Assembly: GCA_004352715.1 (NCBI GenBank)
Contig: SCFE01000009.1
Span: forward strand, 2,410,174 to 2,474,173
Origin: Hofstenia miamia
Taxonomy: Eukaryota > Xenacoelomorpha > Acoela
Reading direction: 5' to 3'
Length of the DNA: 64,000 bases
The translations under genes were made by a program, and so were the position numbers. The notes under the pieces are model-generated. The model worked only from the letters and a program-made list of their open reading frames with translations, had not been told where the DNA came from and made no database searches. Each line of letters starts with the position of its first letter. Position 1 is the stretch's first letter. Below are positions 22,376-35,329 of the stretch, piece after piece.

Positions 22376-23242
22376 TAGGGCTGTGCGGGTAGGGGCTTAC
22401 TCGCGGGTATACGTATCCGCGGGTCGTGTTCCTCTCATGTATACATATGTGGATTCTTGAGTGTTGTATATAAGCAATGAACACTGAAATAAATAATATA
22501 TAGAAATGCAGATAAAACACAGCAGGGGGAAATTTTAATTTATCGTACATAGGCCTATGCGGTTCAGTTTAGTCAAGGACATGGCCACTTTTTTCGAAAA
22601 AATCTCAGGTATTTATAGATGAGCAGTGCCCTTTGAACGGTGAGCTGTTCGATCTTTAAAAATGACGTACAGATCCTTGTTACCTCACTTTTTTGTTAAA
22701 ATAACCGAAATTATAATCCTAGAAAAACTATAGGCCTCTATCTATTAGCAATTTTAGTCTCCCTTAGATGTTTGTAGCTGGTCAGGTCCCTGGCTTGAGT
22801 TGTTTTAACAGACCTCTCACGTTAATTCATGAATTATTGAGGTGAGTTCTTCAACTACGTGGTAATTTAATAAATTCCACACTCTCATCGATGGTTGCAA
22901 GTCATACCATTGCACTTCAGCTACTAAAAATTACTCTGAACTAGCAGCCAATAGTTTGTTACCTTCTTCGGTTAATGAACTTGGTCAGTTTGACCATATT
23001 ATTAAATTTAACACATTCATCTAACAGAAACTAGAACACATATATACATTTTCAGGAATATATCATACATTTTGCTCATTTTAGATTTTGTGTTAAATTG
23101 AAAACAATACATTCTGTAGGCTTGATCAGTACTGGCTATTTTGTGTACATAAATCAAGGGTACGGACGGAATTTTTACGGGTATGGATAACATAAACCGC
23201 GGACGGGTAGTGGTATTTAATTATGTTACCCGCACACTCCTA
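22376..23242. mobile_element. Non-autonomous DNA element with GTGCGGGTA ends
   Basis: The left end TAGGGCTGTGCGGGTA and the right end (reverse complement TAGGAGTGTGCGGGTA) agree at 14 of 16 positions. Both are followed by CGCGGGT/CCGCGG-rich subterminal sequence. This style is common in hAT-type non-autonomous elements. No convincing target duplication. Interior AT-rich without an ORF. Confidence 0.6.
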
Positions 23243-25589
23243 GTCGTTGACGAATGTTTGATAATGTATCGCAGCAACAGGTTTGCTGACTAATAAAAAT
23301 TCCTTGTTTGATGGGAGGTTTGATAGTGCATCACCCGCTTAATAAAATTATTTCCGTTAAGTAAGTAATTAAATTCTCTTCACACATTTGTTTTCTGACG
23401 TTTTAGTTAAATTTACATAAAGTTAAATAAACAGGTGCAAACATTGTCACTTTGATCTGCATCGGCATTGTATGTATTGCAAATATATAATACACACTTC
23501 CTAGTGCCAAAAATCTTTTCACTCTCGGAAGTAACATTGTTTATTAATAGATACATGTATTTGCTTAGCCTGTCAAATCTTCTGAAACTGAGTGTATTTT
23601 GAAGCTTTTTTCCGTTATATTTAGAAGTAATTTTCTAAATTTAAGTTGCCTTATTCATCATAAGATCCCTGTTTAATTCAATTGGCAAGTCAAAACCGAC
23701 CCCTAAAAAATCATTATTTGAAAGGTGAAGCCGTGGCTTACCACAGCCTTAAGGGTTCAGATCGTAGTCGCAAAACACTTCTTTATATCATAAAATTGAT
23801 TTATGTCCACACTACGATTTTTAGCAGCTACCTCTCGCTTAATTCAGTTACTCTTGATTTTTGAGCTTAACAAAATGCGAAAGGCTTTTTCTTATTGTAT
23901 TCCAGATTTGATATTCACTAAAAATTCAATTTGAAATGATCCGATTCATACCTGAATGCGATCAAAGTTTAAGAAAAAATAGCAATTTTCAAGAATAAGT
24001 AATGAGCATAAGCAATCGTAAAAAGTGTGGAAACAGGCCAACTAGACTTGTCAGGTGGATGAAAGATTAGCAATGTCAGGTTGCGGGAGAGGTCGGGTTA
24101 TTTACAAGTGTTAGAAATAAAAAATTTCAAATTTTGAAAGATCAATGGATTCAAAATGAATGGTGTATTTTTTATTGATTTTATATTGTTTTTATTGAAA
24201 ATTTATTTTTTTTGATAGGGTCGGATCGAGGCGATACTAAGTATCGCCTTGGGTCGGATCAAAGATAACATTGCTCATTATTGCTACACAGGCTGCGTGG
24301 TCATGGGTCGAAAAATTGACCTGTTTCCCAACATGATGGTAATTATTCTCGAAAATTCTAGCAAATCAAAATAAAGATTTGTTTGAAAATATTACACGAA
24401 AATTACGATATATAGTGTATATATATATGATTTGAAGATTTTGAATTTTCTGATTCCTTAAAATGAAAAAAAGGATTGTCGTTTGCTAAAGAAGCCCCTC
24501 TCACAATGTTCTAAAGAAAGTTCCACATTTGACATCCGAAGAAATGAGATATGTGGCTGTTCCAAAATGGTGAAAAAATTGTAATCTCCATGTACATATT
24601 TTTAATAACATTCTAAATTTCATGGAATGAGACTTGCAAAAAATTCTATAGTTACAGTAAACATTATGTCGCATGAACTTGCTTAAAACATTTTGCAAAA
24701 TTCTTTTATATAATACGCCGAGTTACGTGGGTGTCGTTTGCAGCTAAAAATTTCATATCAAAATGTTGAATCCACATGTTGCATGATTTCACTATTAAAG
24801 TTATTACGAACTCGATGGCAATCTGATTAGCTCACGATTGCCCAGTCCGATTTAACTCAACTATAGACAAACAAAGCAGAATTAATAATTAGTCAACGTC
24901 CTTCTTAGATGATATTGAATCAAAAAACTTATTCCGACATGTTGGAATTTGAATATAATTTTAAATACAATTTTTTTCATTCATGTTTCAAAGTAGAGCT
25001 AAGTAAAAAACAATTGTTTTATGAAGAAATTATTTGAAGTGCTTAGGATTTTAGGATTTTCGATTTACACTGGGAAATAATATATCTGCATAATATATTT
25101 CGTAAGCAATAACAACACTGAAGGACCTCTTTAATAATGAAATTCCCATACAAAGCATAATATAATGCTGATTTGTAGTCCTCAACAACAAGTGAAGTCT
25201 GAGACTCAGCATGATGAGCAGAGGCTAATTACAGTTTAGTTGTAAAATTAGGTTATGTGCATACATATAATACAAAGAGTATTTTTGCTACAATATTTTA
25301 CCAGATCTTGCATTATGGTATCATTCACGCAATCATTTAAACTGACGTGTAGGGAAAATTCGAATGTATTTAAGTCTAATTTTCATCGCACACTACTAAG
25401 TTCTCTTGACTATCTCTAGAAACAATTTTAAGGTTTGAGTTGTCCTTGGCCTTGACTAAAGAAATTTTGTCACATGGTGATCTTAACGTCTGGATTAAGG
25501 TGAATTTTATGGCAGTGTGCGACATGCGTAGTGTAAAACTTGTATTATACTCACTAGCTTAAAATATTTAGAATGAATGGTAACAATAA
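23243..25589. other. No gene recognised
   Basis: AT-rich non-coding sequence. GGAAACAGGCCAAC near 24030 and its inverted counterpart near 24330 could bound a short MITE that contains the palindrome at 24229. The open stretches have no domain. Confidence 0.4.
24218..24260. repeat. Short hairpin flanked by 10-bp direct repeats
   Basis: AGGCGATAC-TAA-GTATCGCCT (24229-24249) is a 9-bp stem with a 3-base loop, lying between two copies of GGGTCGGATC (24218-24227 and 24251-24260). Confidence 0.9.
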
Positions 25590-27535
25590 TAATGATAATA
25601 ATAATAGCCAAGACAGGATAGGTGAGAGTAGATAGTGGAAAACTATAGAAAGTGAAACAGAAAATCTTAAATTAATTGTTTACAGAAGGTGACAAAGTAT
25701 AGGGAAAGGTAAAAACTGACATGAAACAATATGACGTTTGAGACGCCAGAAAAAAGTTTTTTCAAGAAACTAGATGCAAGAGAAAAGTCTATAGCTAGAG
25801 TAGGTGACGATGCAATAAAGTTCTGGTTGATCATATAGAAGAATGAGGGACCAGAAATGGCGAGTGTGCAGGATAAGAAGATGAGGTAATCATAAGAAAA
25901 TTTAAGCCGACTTTAAAGCACAGAAGAACTGGAAGGAAACAGCCAGACATTGGGCAGTTTGGTATTGGCTGAAAAGGTTCACATGTGGTCATGTAAGACC
26001 AGCTAAAGGAGGTTGTAGTTAGTTGTTTTTCGTAGTGGATGGGAGTGGGAAGGCCTGGAGAGAGAGGGGCCTGAAGAAAGCCAGTGAAGCAAATAATTTC
26101 AGACCAGTAACGTGTCTGCTAACTTCAGTGACTAACATGTTACATAGAACTAAACGGGTTTAACGCGGAGGAGCAGAAGGGATGCAGATAAAAGAGTAGA
26201 GTATGCAAAAATCAGTTGCTTCTAGGAAAACAATCTTAGCAATTGTGTTGATAGAATACAAGAAGGCATGCGACAGCAATTCACATAGGTGGATACTGAC
26301 GACACTAGAGGCCAAAGAGTTGCACAGAAGTCAGTTGGGTTGCTAGAGAGAGATAGAGATGGGAGGTGGCAGTTTACAATTTTATGAACACAGATTGAGA
26401 TTTAGGTGTGGCAAACTCTACGGAGATAGTTTAGCATCACTACTGTTAGTAGTTAGGTTATTAACAATCACTGAAAGACTAAGGGGACAGGCATATGGTA
26501 TAAGTTGGATACAAATGGTAACACACCTTTGGTACATCGATCATCTGAAGATGAATGCTAGTTCAGGGAATATTTTGCAGAAGCAAGTGGAGACACTGGA
26601 GAGAGCAAGTAGAGAATCTGGGTTGGAGTTTGAATTAGAAAAGTGTGCAGCAGTGACAATGATCAGGAGCAAGTTTATAGAGAGAGAGATAGCCTGACAA
26701 AAAAGGGCTAGAATAAAAGTACTTACATATAACAAAAAGATCACAAGGAAACGAAAACAAAGCAAAGGAAGAAAAGAGAGGATGAGGAGAGTACTACAAA
26801 AGTCAACATTGAATGGGGAGAACCGCATAAAGGCAATACATACATCTGCTTTGATGTTGAGGTACTCCGCAGGAAGAGTCAGATAGAATAAGAATTTACT
26901 TGAAAGTTAAATGGGGAGACTAGGAAGTTTCTAGCAGGACTAATGAGAGAAAAGTAAAAACTGATAATGTCAGCCCAGGAGCAAGCAGTCTGTAAGGCCT
27001 GAAGGTACTCGTGAACATACGAGTTGAAGATAGTGATAGATGTACTTAGTGGAAACAGTAGACCATCTAATAGGTAAGATATGAGAAATTGGTTCATAAC
27101 TAATATTAGTCAAGCATAACAGAGTACAGCGTATGGTATATTGGAGCATGAATAGACAGTATACATTTGAAGCAGGACATAAACGCTGTGAACATAAGCA
27201 TTATCAACATGGAGTTATGAAAAGTCTGAAGTTAAGATGATTATGGGCAATACTGCTATGGAACAGAAATGTAGAAGCCTCGGAATAGGGTTTGATGGAT
27301 AAAAATAGTAGACAGATACAGGTAGTTGAAAAATGTCTTAGTAGTACTGATAGAAGTGGAACACTAAGAGCTGTAGACAAGAAGCATAAGAACTTGAGGA
27401 AATATATAGTAACAAATTGGGGAATGATATCTCTACAGAGAGAAGCGGTATTAGAAATAGCTAAAGTTTTCGAGAAAGCTCTCACATCTCACATTCCCTG
27501 AAAACCAGAGGCATGAAAAAAATAATAATAATGTA
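25590..27535 (+). mobile_element. LINE family A, longer copy (copy 2)
   Basis: The same family as 17440-18596 but extending upstream into the reverse transcriptase. At 26359-26697 one open stretch gives GDSLASLLLVVRLL, then HLWYIDHLKM (the F/Y-x-D-D box reads YIDH), then GLEFELEKCAAVT. Further on: STLNGENRIKAIHTSA and MLRYSAGRVR. It ends near 27500 and is followed by an A/AAT-rich tail (27517-27533). The second catalytic Asp is lost to His and stops are frequent, so it is inactive. Confidence 0.85.
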
Positions 27536-29340
27536 TATTTCATGAGTATTAATGAAAAATTAATGAGTAAACACAGTGGTTTATTATAACTTATGCAAAA
27601 AGTTATAATTTGTTTTCGGCATAAATTCTTTAACCCTTTGAGTTCAATAAAGAGACTGAAGCTGTCTTCAAAACGTATGATTTGCTCTAAACTGGTTTTA
27701 AGAAGCACCTTATCTCCAAAATTAAATTTTGAAATGCATCTCTGACGCTACGCTAGGGAGGTACATGTATTTGCAGTTCTTTGAGGAGTCAATTAATTTC
27801 TGCCAAAAAATGGATGAAAAGAAACTAGAATCAATGTAATATTTCTTACACATATTGGTTGGCAAACGCCCTTTTAAACCACATGATTTGTTTAATTATA
27901 TTTATTTCCAAATCAGTGATTAGATTGATGAAACAATATCATGCTAAATAGAAAAGAAAAACGGTTTGAGGTGCAATTAATCATTTGGCTGAAACTTTAT
28001 AAATATATTTACTTGCCATTATCATAAGATTAGTCATAGAAAATACAAGTAACCTATGAATTACACAGTCTAGAAAAACTAATTTGTTTCGGTGGCACAT
28101 ATGTATCTGTACCACCAAGCTTCAAAGGGATAACGGAAAGATTTGACGATTGCAATTATCTTGCTGTTAAATTTCATAAATTTTGATTTTTTATTTCAAA
28201 GTATCTCATTGAAATATCAAATCTTCATTGCCTAATTTGAAGGCCATTATAATTAAAATAATAAAAATTTTAAAGTTTTCATATGCCTTTCATTGTTTTA
28301 AGAGGACTTAGTTAATAAAAGTACTTGTTAGTTAAAATTTAGGTACATGCGTCACACAATTTGTTAAATATTGAATTTCTTACCACCGGTGTTAACAGCT
28401 AAGCATAGAATGTGATTTGAATCATCAAAAAATATGGTGTTCTTTTTGTTCTTTCGTTTTCCAACACACGAGCCCATGGGGTTGTAAAATATAAATAGTA
28501 AAACTGCGCATGCTTATCCTACAATATTTACTTCCTGTACGTAATTGAATTGCAATGTAACTTTGAGCTTTGTCAACAAATTATAAGCATAAATGTTTTG
28601 ATAGGGGACATTTCAATTAAGTGAATATACGGGTTGGATTTTCATGCAGGGCTTTGTAAGAATCACCTCACTTATAGGTTCTCTCGAATTGAAGGAGGTG
28701 AAATGTTCAGCATGTAAATGGAAAAAATTGAATATTTTTTCGATTTGAATTATATGAACGTCATAAATAACAATCACATCCTCTAGGGTAGTGGAAGCTG
28801 TATGTTCATCATTTGAGCTTCAAGTTAAAGAGGCGTATTATTTACAAAGACACTCATCTCACTTGAACACTTATTAGACATGCTTATAAAGTTGATTTAA
28901 TTGTAATTAAACTATTGATCATGAAAATGTATAAATAAGTTTTCAGTATTTAAATGCCTCATGATCATGAATAAGAACAAAAACATAATGCATAAAATTC
29001 AGCTGAGTCATTTTTTTCAGACAAGGATAATACTTAAGTTATTTAATCAAACCTTAATTAAATTTCACTGCATTTTATATTTTTACTAGTTTAATTTCTT
29101 AATCTTTTAAGAATAAAAGCAACACATTTAGTTGTTTTCTTTTAGAGTAAAATAAGGTTTTCCCAAAATGATTCATTTAAACAATTTTTTCATGTATTCC
29201 AAGCACAGAAATAACGTTAGTCACAAATTTTCAGCATAGACAACAGCAAATTTACTTATAAATCATGGTTACAAGAGGCACAATTTTTTGCTAGCTGAGC
29301 TGTACCGAACTACTAAGATTTTATACTTCGCTGGCTTAGA
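27536..29340. other. No gene recognised
   Basis: AT-rich non-coding sequence between the LINE and the gag relic. A TATAAATAG followed by ACTGCGCATGC near 28490 has promoter-like composition, but no gene follows. Confidence 0.45.
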
Positions 29341-29349
29341 AAAAACTTG

Positions 29350-30060
29350 CTACATATGGCCTTTCTTTCCACATGCCTGACATTTTAGATCTTTTCTATT
29401 TAGGCGTTTTACCGTTCCATCTTTCAGCTTTATCTTGATGATCTCATCCTTTGGTTTTCCATTGTCGTCTTTTCTAGTTTTATTTGCTCCACTTACCATT
29501 GCTGGTATCACTTTCGTTCTTGACGATTTCTCATTAATTCGAGCATTGTTTTCCATCATGACTTGTATTCCCAGACCTTTCCTTATCATTCTTTCCAAGG
29601 AGTCCTCTGTGTCACATTTGATTTCAAACTGTTGCCGAATCAGTTCTGGTAATCCTTTGCATATATGAGAAAACAAATCATATTTGGAATACGTGCTCTC
29701 TCTTGAACTTAATTTCAATAGTCTCTCCACCTGTGACATATAATTTCGCAAATCTTCTCGTTTGTTCATTTTTAGACTATTTAATAACATATGATATTGA
29801 CTTTTGAAACTTTCATCATCATAATATCGTTGATATTCTCCAATTAATTTTTTATAATCTGATTTGGTTTCTAAATCCAACACCAAATAATGCTGGTAAG
29901 CTGCTCCTCCTAAATATAAAGGGAATCTTGCTGCCGCCTGCTTTTGTATTACTTTCCTTTCTTTCATACTCATTTCACACTGCTAAGAATTTGTCAATAT
30001 CCATAAACTTCCTAGTGTCTTGAAAATCATTGTTAAAAATATTTGAAAATCTGTACAAAA
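29350..30060 (-). pseudogene. LTR-retrotransposon Gag relic
   Basis: A 207-residue minus-strand open frame (29973-29350) with the look of Ty3-type Gag: a helical capsid-like region (RFPLYLGGAAYQHYLVLDLE, LRNYMSQVERLLKL, GLPELIRQQFEIK), a basic stretch, and the start of a CCHC knuckle (CQACGKKGH). A stop after the His-Met removes the last Cys. In another frame upstream (to about 30060) lie NDFQDTRKF and MDIDKFLAV, so the N-terminus is frameshifted. No pol, LTR or primer-binding site is seen nearby. This is a host-genome fossil. Confidence 0.75.
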
Positions 30061-30306
30061 TCGGTTGTATCGCTCTTTTATACACTGGGAAGTTTAAAGT
30101 TAAGAATTTTTAAGCTGCGTAGTTTCGAAGAAAAAGGCGCGATTCACAATATTCCTCAGGAAAAGTCCTTGGAGCCGAGCCCAGACCGAAATTACCACAA
30201 AATAGGGACAGACATGGGGTTGTCCCTTAAGAATGGACAGGGGCTAGGAATGTTACCAGTTGGGGCCACGCGCCCCTTCGAAACTGAGAAATAGACAACT
30301 GAGAAT
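29977..30306 (+). repeat. 330-bp duplicate, left of single N at 30307
   Basis: Identical as far as I can read to 30443-30772. The stretch carries the 5' part of the gag relic and its GC-richer leader. It ends exactly at the single N, which points to an unmerged contig overlap rather than true biology. Confidence 0.9.
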
Positions 30307-30442
30307 NCAACTGCAAATTGGTTAATTATGGCAATTCAATTTTCGCTGGATAAATTGCCTAAAAACTTATTTGACGCTTCGTTCAATCGGAAATTCGCTG
30401 TCAAGTCCAGCCAAGACTAATTTGGGGACAAGGAAATTCAAG

Positions 30443-30772
30443 ACACTGCTAAGAATTTGTCAATATCCATAAACTTCCTAGTGTCTTGAAAATCATTGTT
30501 AAAAATATTTGAAAATCTGTACAAAATCGGTTGTATCGCTCTTTTATACACTGGGAAGTTTAAAGTTAAGAATTTTTAAGCTGCGTAGTTTCGAAGAAAA
30601 AGGCGCGATTCACAATATTCCTCAGGAAAAGTCCTTGGAGCCGAGCCCAGACCGAAATTACCACAAAATAGGGACAGACATGGGGTTGTCCCTTAAGAAT
30701 GGACAGGGGCTAGGAATGTTACCAGTTGGGGCCACGCGCCCCTTCGAAACTGAGAAATAGACAACTGAGAAT
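30443..30772 (+). repeat. 330-bp duplicate, right copy
   Basis: Second copy of 29977-30306, continuing into unrelated sequence. The 136 bp between N and copy differ from what follows the left copy. Confidence 0.9.
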
Positions 30773-31100
30773 AATTATCTTTTCTTGAATGCATTAAAAA
30801 AATATGGCTATGTACATTTCACAGTCCATGTCATCAGCCTTCCTACAAAATGTAGGGGATACAATAAACAATATATGCCCAAAGTATAGAATTAATGTCA
30901 AATTTTTTGCTACAATATACTACAGTACTGGAAATATAACCATCTTGCTATTTCGAATAAATAATGAACATTCATTGGATAGAGTGTGCCTAAAATTATA
31001 ATTAAGTGTTATTTGGTTAAGAAAGGCAAATTTGTATGTCTAATACCATAAAATATGTAGAATAACAATTGGCTATTAATTTTTATCAAAATTAGAAAAT

Positions 31101-32547
31101 TTGTATTGGAAAAATGTATTCGGCTACCTGAAAAAATTTTAACAAATGAGCCAATCCGAGAAAATAATATTCAAAATACGATACATAAATGAAAAATTGA
31201 TGCAATATAAGCACTTAGCAACAAAATTCTCTTGTCTAATATTTTGTAGGGTGTCCCTTTGAGCGAATAACAGCTTCAAGGCGAATAGGGATTGAAGCAA
31301 AAAGTGTTTCAGTAAAGCTGTTGGGAATTCATCAAATTTTTTCTTTATTGCGCTCCACAACTCGTCCTCAGTGTGAAGAGTATGCTGTTCAATTCCATAT
31401 TTGACCTCTTTCCACATATTTTCGATAATGTTAAGGTCTGGAGATTGGCCAGGCCAGTCAGCAAAGATAGCAACCTCGTTATGTTGGGGGAAATTTTTCA
31501 TTTCTTTTGAGGTATGACATATATCGATCACTTGTAAAGAGTGGCAAGAGTTCCTTATCTAGAATCCGAGCATATTAAGAGTTTAGGAGAGTACCAGTGA
31601 TGTGAACATTCTTGCGAAAGCCAAACTTCCATATTACACCCCATACCATTACAGACTTAACACCATATTTCATGCTCCCCTGAATAAGTTGAGACAAGAA
31701 CCTGAACTTCTGCCCAGTTGGTCTCTTTATCAACATTCCTTTCGATGAGCATAGCTCAAATCTTGACCCATCTGAAAATATAACATTAGATCAATCTTCA
31801 GATGAATTATCTTTCATTAAATTGGCCCACCTCACCCGGCGTAATCTTTGCTTTGAAGTTAAGAATGGCTTTCAGAGTGTCACGAAAGTCCCAATTGAGT
31901 ACTTCTTCAGGATGTTTCGCACAGTTCGTGCTGTCACGAGGTGACCATCGGCCCATTCCTTGTGAAATTCCTCTGAAGTCTTCCTGGGATTTTGCTTTGA
32001 AAGGCACATAAGAGCTGATTGGGAGGTTTTAAAGGCTTTCTTTGTTCTTCCGGATTTTGGCTTGGCGGCATTGATGTTTTCGGAAGTGAAAAGTCTGATG
32101 AAATCATTCGACAGTACTTCGAGGTCACTCTACAAGTCGGGCTATATTAAGTTGACTCATCCCTTCCAAATGTTTGGAGATAATCAACTCGCGAATCGCA
32201 AGAGGTACGTAACCAGGCATCATAAATATGGCGAAGAAAGACTGTTATTAGACATTTTCATTATAAATAGACTGAAAAAAGCTCAACCAATGACATTTTT
32301 TACAGATTTTCTGATTTGGTCTGAAGTGACCGAATACAATTTTCCAAGAAAAGATTAGCTAATTACAAGCATTGTAGCATTTCTCCTTGAGATTTAAAGT
32401 AAGCAGTGATAATTATGTCTCAAAATTGATGAATTCCTTTTTCTGCAACCCCAAATCTAATTAAAAAATAACTATGACATTCTTGGCGTTCATTTCTTAG
32501 AAATATTTGTGACAAAACATGGGTGGCCGAATTTTTTTCCAGTACTG
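31101..32547 (-). mobile_element. Tc1-like transposon, nearly full length but frameshifted
   Basis: TIR-like ends at 31103-31130 (GTATTGGAAAAATGTATTCGG) and 32520-32547 (reverse complement CAGTACTGGAAAAAAATTCGG). About 1.45 kb, the usual Tc1 size. The minus strand holds a transposase in pieces: SVRTVRNILKK-like text near 31900, then IFSDGSRFELCSSKG (first catalytic Asp) and VKSVMVWGVIW. The open frame 31531-31139 has DWPGQSPDLNIIENMWKEV with the catalytic Glu. The second Asp region (Q-Q-D-N-A-P-x-H-T) is damaged. At least two frameshifts make it inactive. Confidence 0.85.
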
Positions 32548-32662
32548 TATTTGCTTTCATTGTATTGCATAGCTATTTAATTTCACTATGTTTGTTTTTC
32601 AATTAAACATTATTTTTACATAGCTAAATATTGAATATCTAATAATAGCAATTTCAATTATA

Positions 32663-33480
32663 CAGGATGGCCCATAAGTTACTACGTTTCAAATCAATGT
32701 CCCCTACGTTTCAAAAATCCTAACAAATAATAATCAATCAACATCAAAATTATATTCTATATAGAAATATGTGAAGTAAACAAAATAAACAAGTAAACAA
32801 AAACTACAGATATTTATCAAATGCATCGACTTGCAAGCGGCCAATATCGAAACAACGTTGAAAACGCCTGAATGTGCGCTTGTGAATTTTGCGTAGAACA
32901 TCAACTTCGATTTCATTAATTGCCTAACCAACTGCTTGTTTAACTTCCTGTGTATTATGAGTGGTTGACTGCTGTAACTTTTGCTTAATGATGCCTGCGA
33001 GCGCATTGTCGTAGGATATTATACCTGGACTCCTGGCGGGCCATGCTGTGGGGCCGAATTTGCCCACCCACCTGTCTGGAAACTGTTCGTTAAGAAGGGC
33101 ATGTGTTTCAAGAGCTGTGTGGGCTGGTGCTCCATCTTGCCGAAAATGACATAGGTGTGCGATACCACGTCGTTGTAGATCGGGTAAAAATTTTTCAGTG
33201 AGAAGTTGTCTATAGTCAGCTGCATCCAAGCGACCTTCAATGAAATAAGGTCCGATTAAATGTTCTTCAGCCATCGCCACCCAAACCATAACATTTGGCG
33301 GATGATGTTCAACCTGCTTCCAGAAATAAGAGTTCCAGAAGACAGTATTGGTTAATTTCACAGACGCATAAATGGCGCACTCATCAGAAAAAAATAACAG
33401 TGAATGCCGGCTTTACAACATTCAACATGGTGTTGGTGATCAGTAACTGATAAAAATTGTGCCTTCACAGGCTTCCATGG
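32663..33480 (-). mobile_element. mariner-like transposon, 5' end lost
   Basis: The right (3') end has the TIR CAGGATGGCCCATAAGT at 32663 next to a TA. The minus-strand transposase reads, in order: KPVKAQFLSVTDHQHHVE (about 33470), FSDECAIYASV (first Asp), HHPPNVMVWVAMAEEHLIGP, FRQDGAPAHTA (second Asp), WPARSPG, YDNALAGIIKQ (third Asp position) and a C-terminus VLRKIHKRTFRRFQRC ending at a TAG near 32806. One frameshift near 33360 and one near 32930. The N-terminal DNA-binding domain and the other TIR are missing. Confidence 0.85.
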
Positions 33481-33579
33481 TTTAAGCTTGATACTAATGA
33501 TAATTTAGTAGAAAAGCTCAATCTTCTAGATGTCAAAAATTTCTAAGCAAAGATTAAAAATGATATAACAGTTCGAAAG

Positions 33580-34865
33580 AATTTTTTCTCTAGAGCAGAA
33601 TTGAGATATTATCATGCATCATCTATACTTAAAATTGTACGAAAGTTCCTTGCAATGCAGAGTCTTACTTGCACGGCTAAGGACTCATAAAAATGAAAAA
33701 ATGTTTATTTTGTGCCCCTACTGAAATCAGATATCATTTATGTAAGATAACTTATGTATTTTAACCCTATTTCTACTAAGTTTTTGCCAAATCTTTGATG
33801 AATTCAACAAAAAACTCATGAACTAATGAATATATTAAAAATCTAAATGCACCACATGATAAAGGATTGTTTCATCTTATTTCTGAGTCTGAAATTCATG
33901 ACCTGGTTTGCTTACAGCGTGACACCCTTTGTGCACTGTTGCGCCTGGACATGAATAACACAGATTTTTTTCAAAAACAAAATATTTCAGGGTAGTTGTT
34001 GCTCCCATGGACATTAGACACCCTCATTATCTGAGCATTACGTATGGAAAAAATTTGAATATTTTTACAAAAATCTGATTTCTCATTGAAAATAATTCTT
34101 ACTTGCATGTAATTCAGGCATAAGCATGTCTTAGAACATACTTATATATTTTATTCACCATTGCATGAGCGGGCCCTACCCCATATATGTCTCCATGTAG
34201 AAAGCTTTCAATGTATACCAATGAAATTAATTTGACTTTGTGCACTGTTGCGCAAAAAAAATATTTCAGGGTAGTTTTTGCTCCTATAGACATTAGAACG
34301 ACTCATTATCTGAACACTAGGTATGGAAATCATTTGAATATTTTTATAAAAATCTGATTTCTCATTGAAAATAATTCTTACTTGCATGTAATTCAGGCAT
34401 AAGCATATGTCTTAGAACATACTTATATATTATATTCACCATTGCATGAGCGGGCCCTACCCCATAGATGTCTCCATGTAGAAAGCTTTCAATGTATACC
34501 AATGAAATTAATTTGACTTTGTGCACTGTTGCGCAAAAAAAATATTTCAGGGTAGTTTTTGCTCCTATAGACATTAGAACGCCTCATTATCTGAACACTA
34601 GGTATGGAAATCATTTGAATATTTTTACAAAAATCGGATTTCTCATTGAAAATAATTCTTACTTGCATGTAATTCAGGCATAAGCATATGTCTTAGAACA
34701 TACTTATATATTATATTCACCATTGCATGAGCGGGCCCTACCCCATAGATGTCTCCATGTAGAAAGCTTTCAATGTATACCAATGAAATTAATTTGACTT
34801 TGTGCACTGTTGCGCAAAAAAAATATTTCAGGGTAATTTTTGCATCCTATAGACATTAAACGGAT
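33580..34865 (-). repeat. R281 repeat with tandem minisatellite array
   Basis: The marker GTGCACTGTTGCGC starts at 33931, 34240, 34521 and 34802: spacings of 309, 281 and 281 bp. This gives three monomers plus a partial one at the right. The ~350-bp tail (33580-33930) matches 10740-11038 in inverted orientation and ends at the same TCTAGAG boundary. Unique sequence on both sides differs from the other copies, so this is a dispersed element carrying a core array. No ORF. Confidence 0.85.
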
Positions 34866-35329
34866 TCTGTTCTCTTAAGAAATTTTTTTTAGAATTTGGC
34901 GCGTAAGCAGTATATTTTAATTTTTATTATTAACAAACTATAGAATTAAGTAATTTTAGTATTTTGTATTCAAAATATAATTTACTCAAGAGAACTTTGA
35001 TGTTCTATTCTTGCAAAATATTGTAGCATCAAACCAACAAATATCATCGACATTAACTATTAACTCTATTAATGACGATGTTACAATATTTTATGTTCAA
35101 ATGGTGTTTAAGCACAAACTTGGAAGTTTAAGATTCTGGATAAAAACTTTTTACCTGTTCATCACAAGACTTTTTACTTTTTATTCGAATACAAAATATT
35201 AGCCAAAGAGAACTTAAACTATTTACAAATTTTATTCCATATAATATCCATAATAATGAGAGTCAAAAGCATTTTTTTGCAAACATTAAAAGTTTCAAAA
35301 CTACAAAATAAATATAGCATATATAATAA
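34866..35329. other. No gene recognised
   Basis: AT-rich sequence between R281 and the LINE B fragment. The 35011-35202 open stretch has no domain. Confidence 0.45.

Noticed and set aside
26541-27708. Minus-strand hydrophobic ORFs
   Set aside because: Shadows of the LINE A copy on the plus strand.
30043-30760. Two identical 83-codon ORFs suggesting a duplicated gene
   Set aside because: They sit in the leader next to gag within the 330-bp duplicate hinged on a single N, most likely an assembly artefact.
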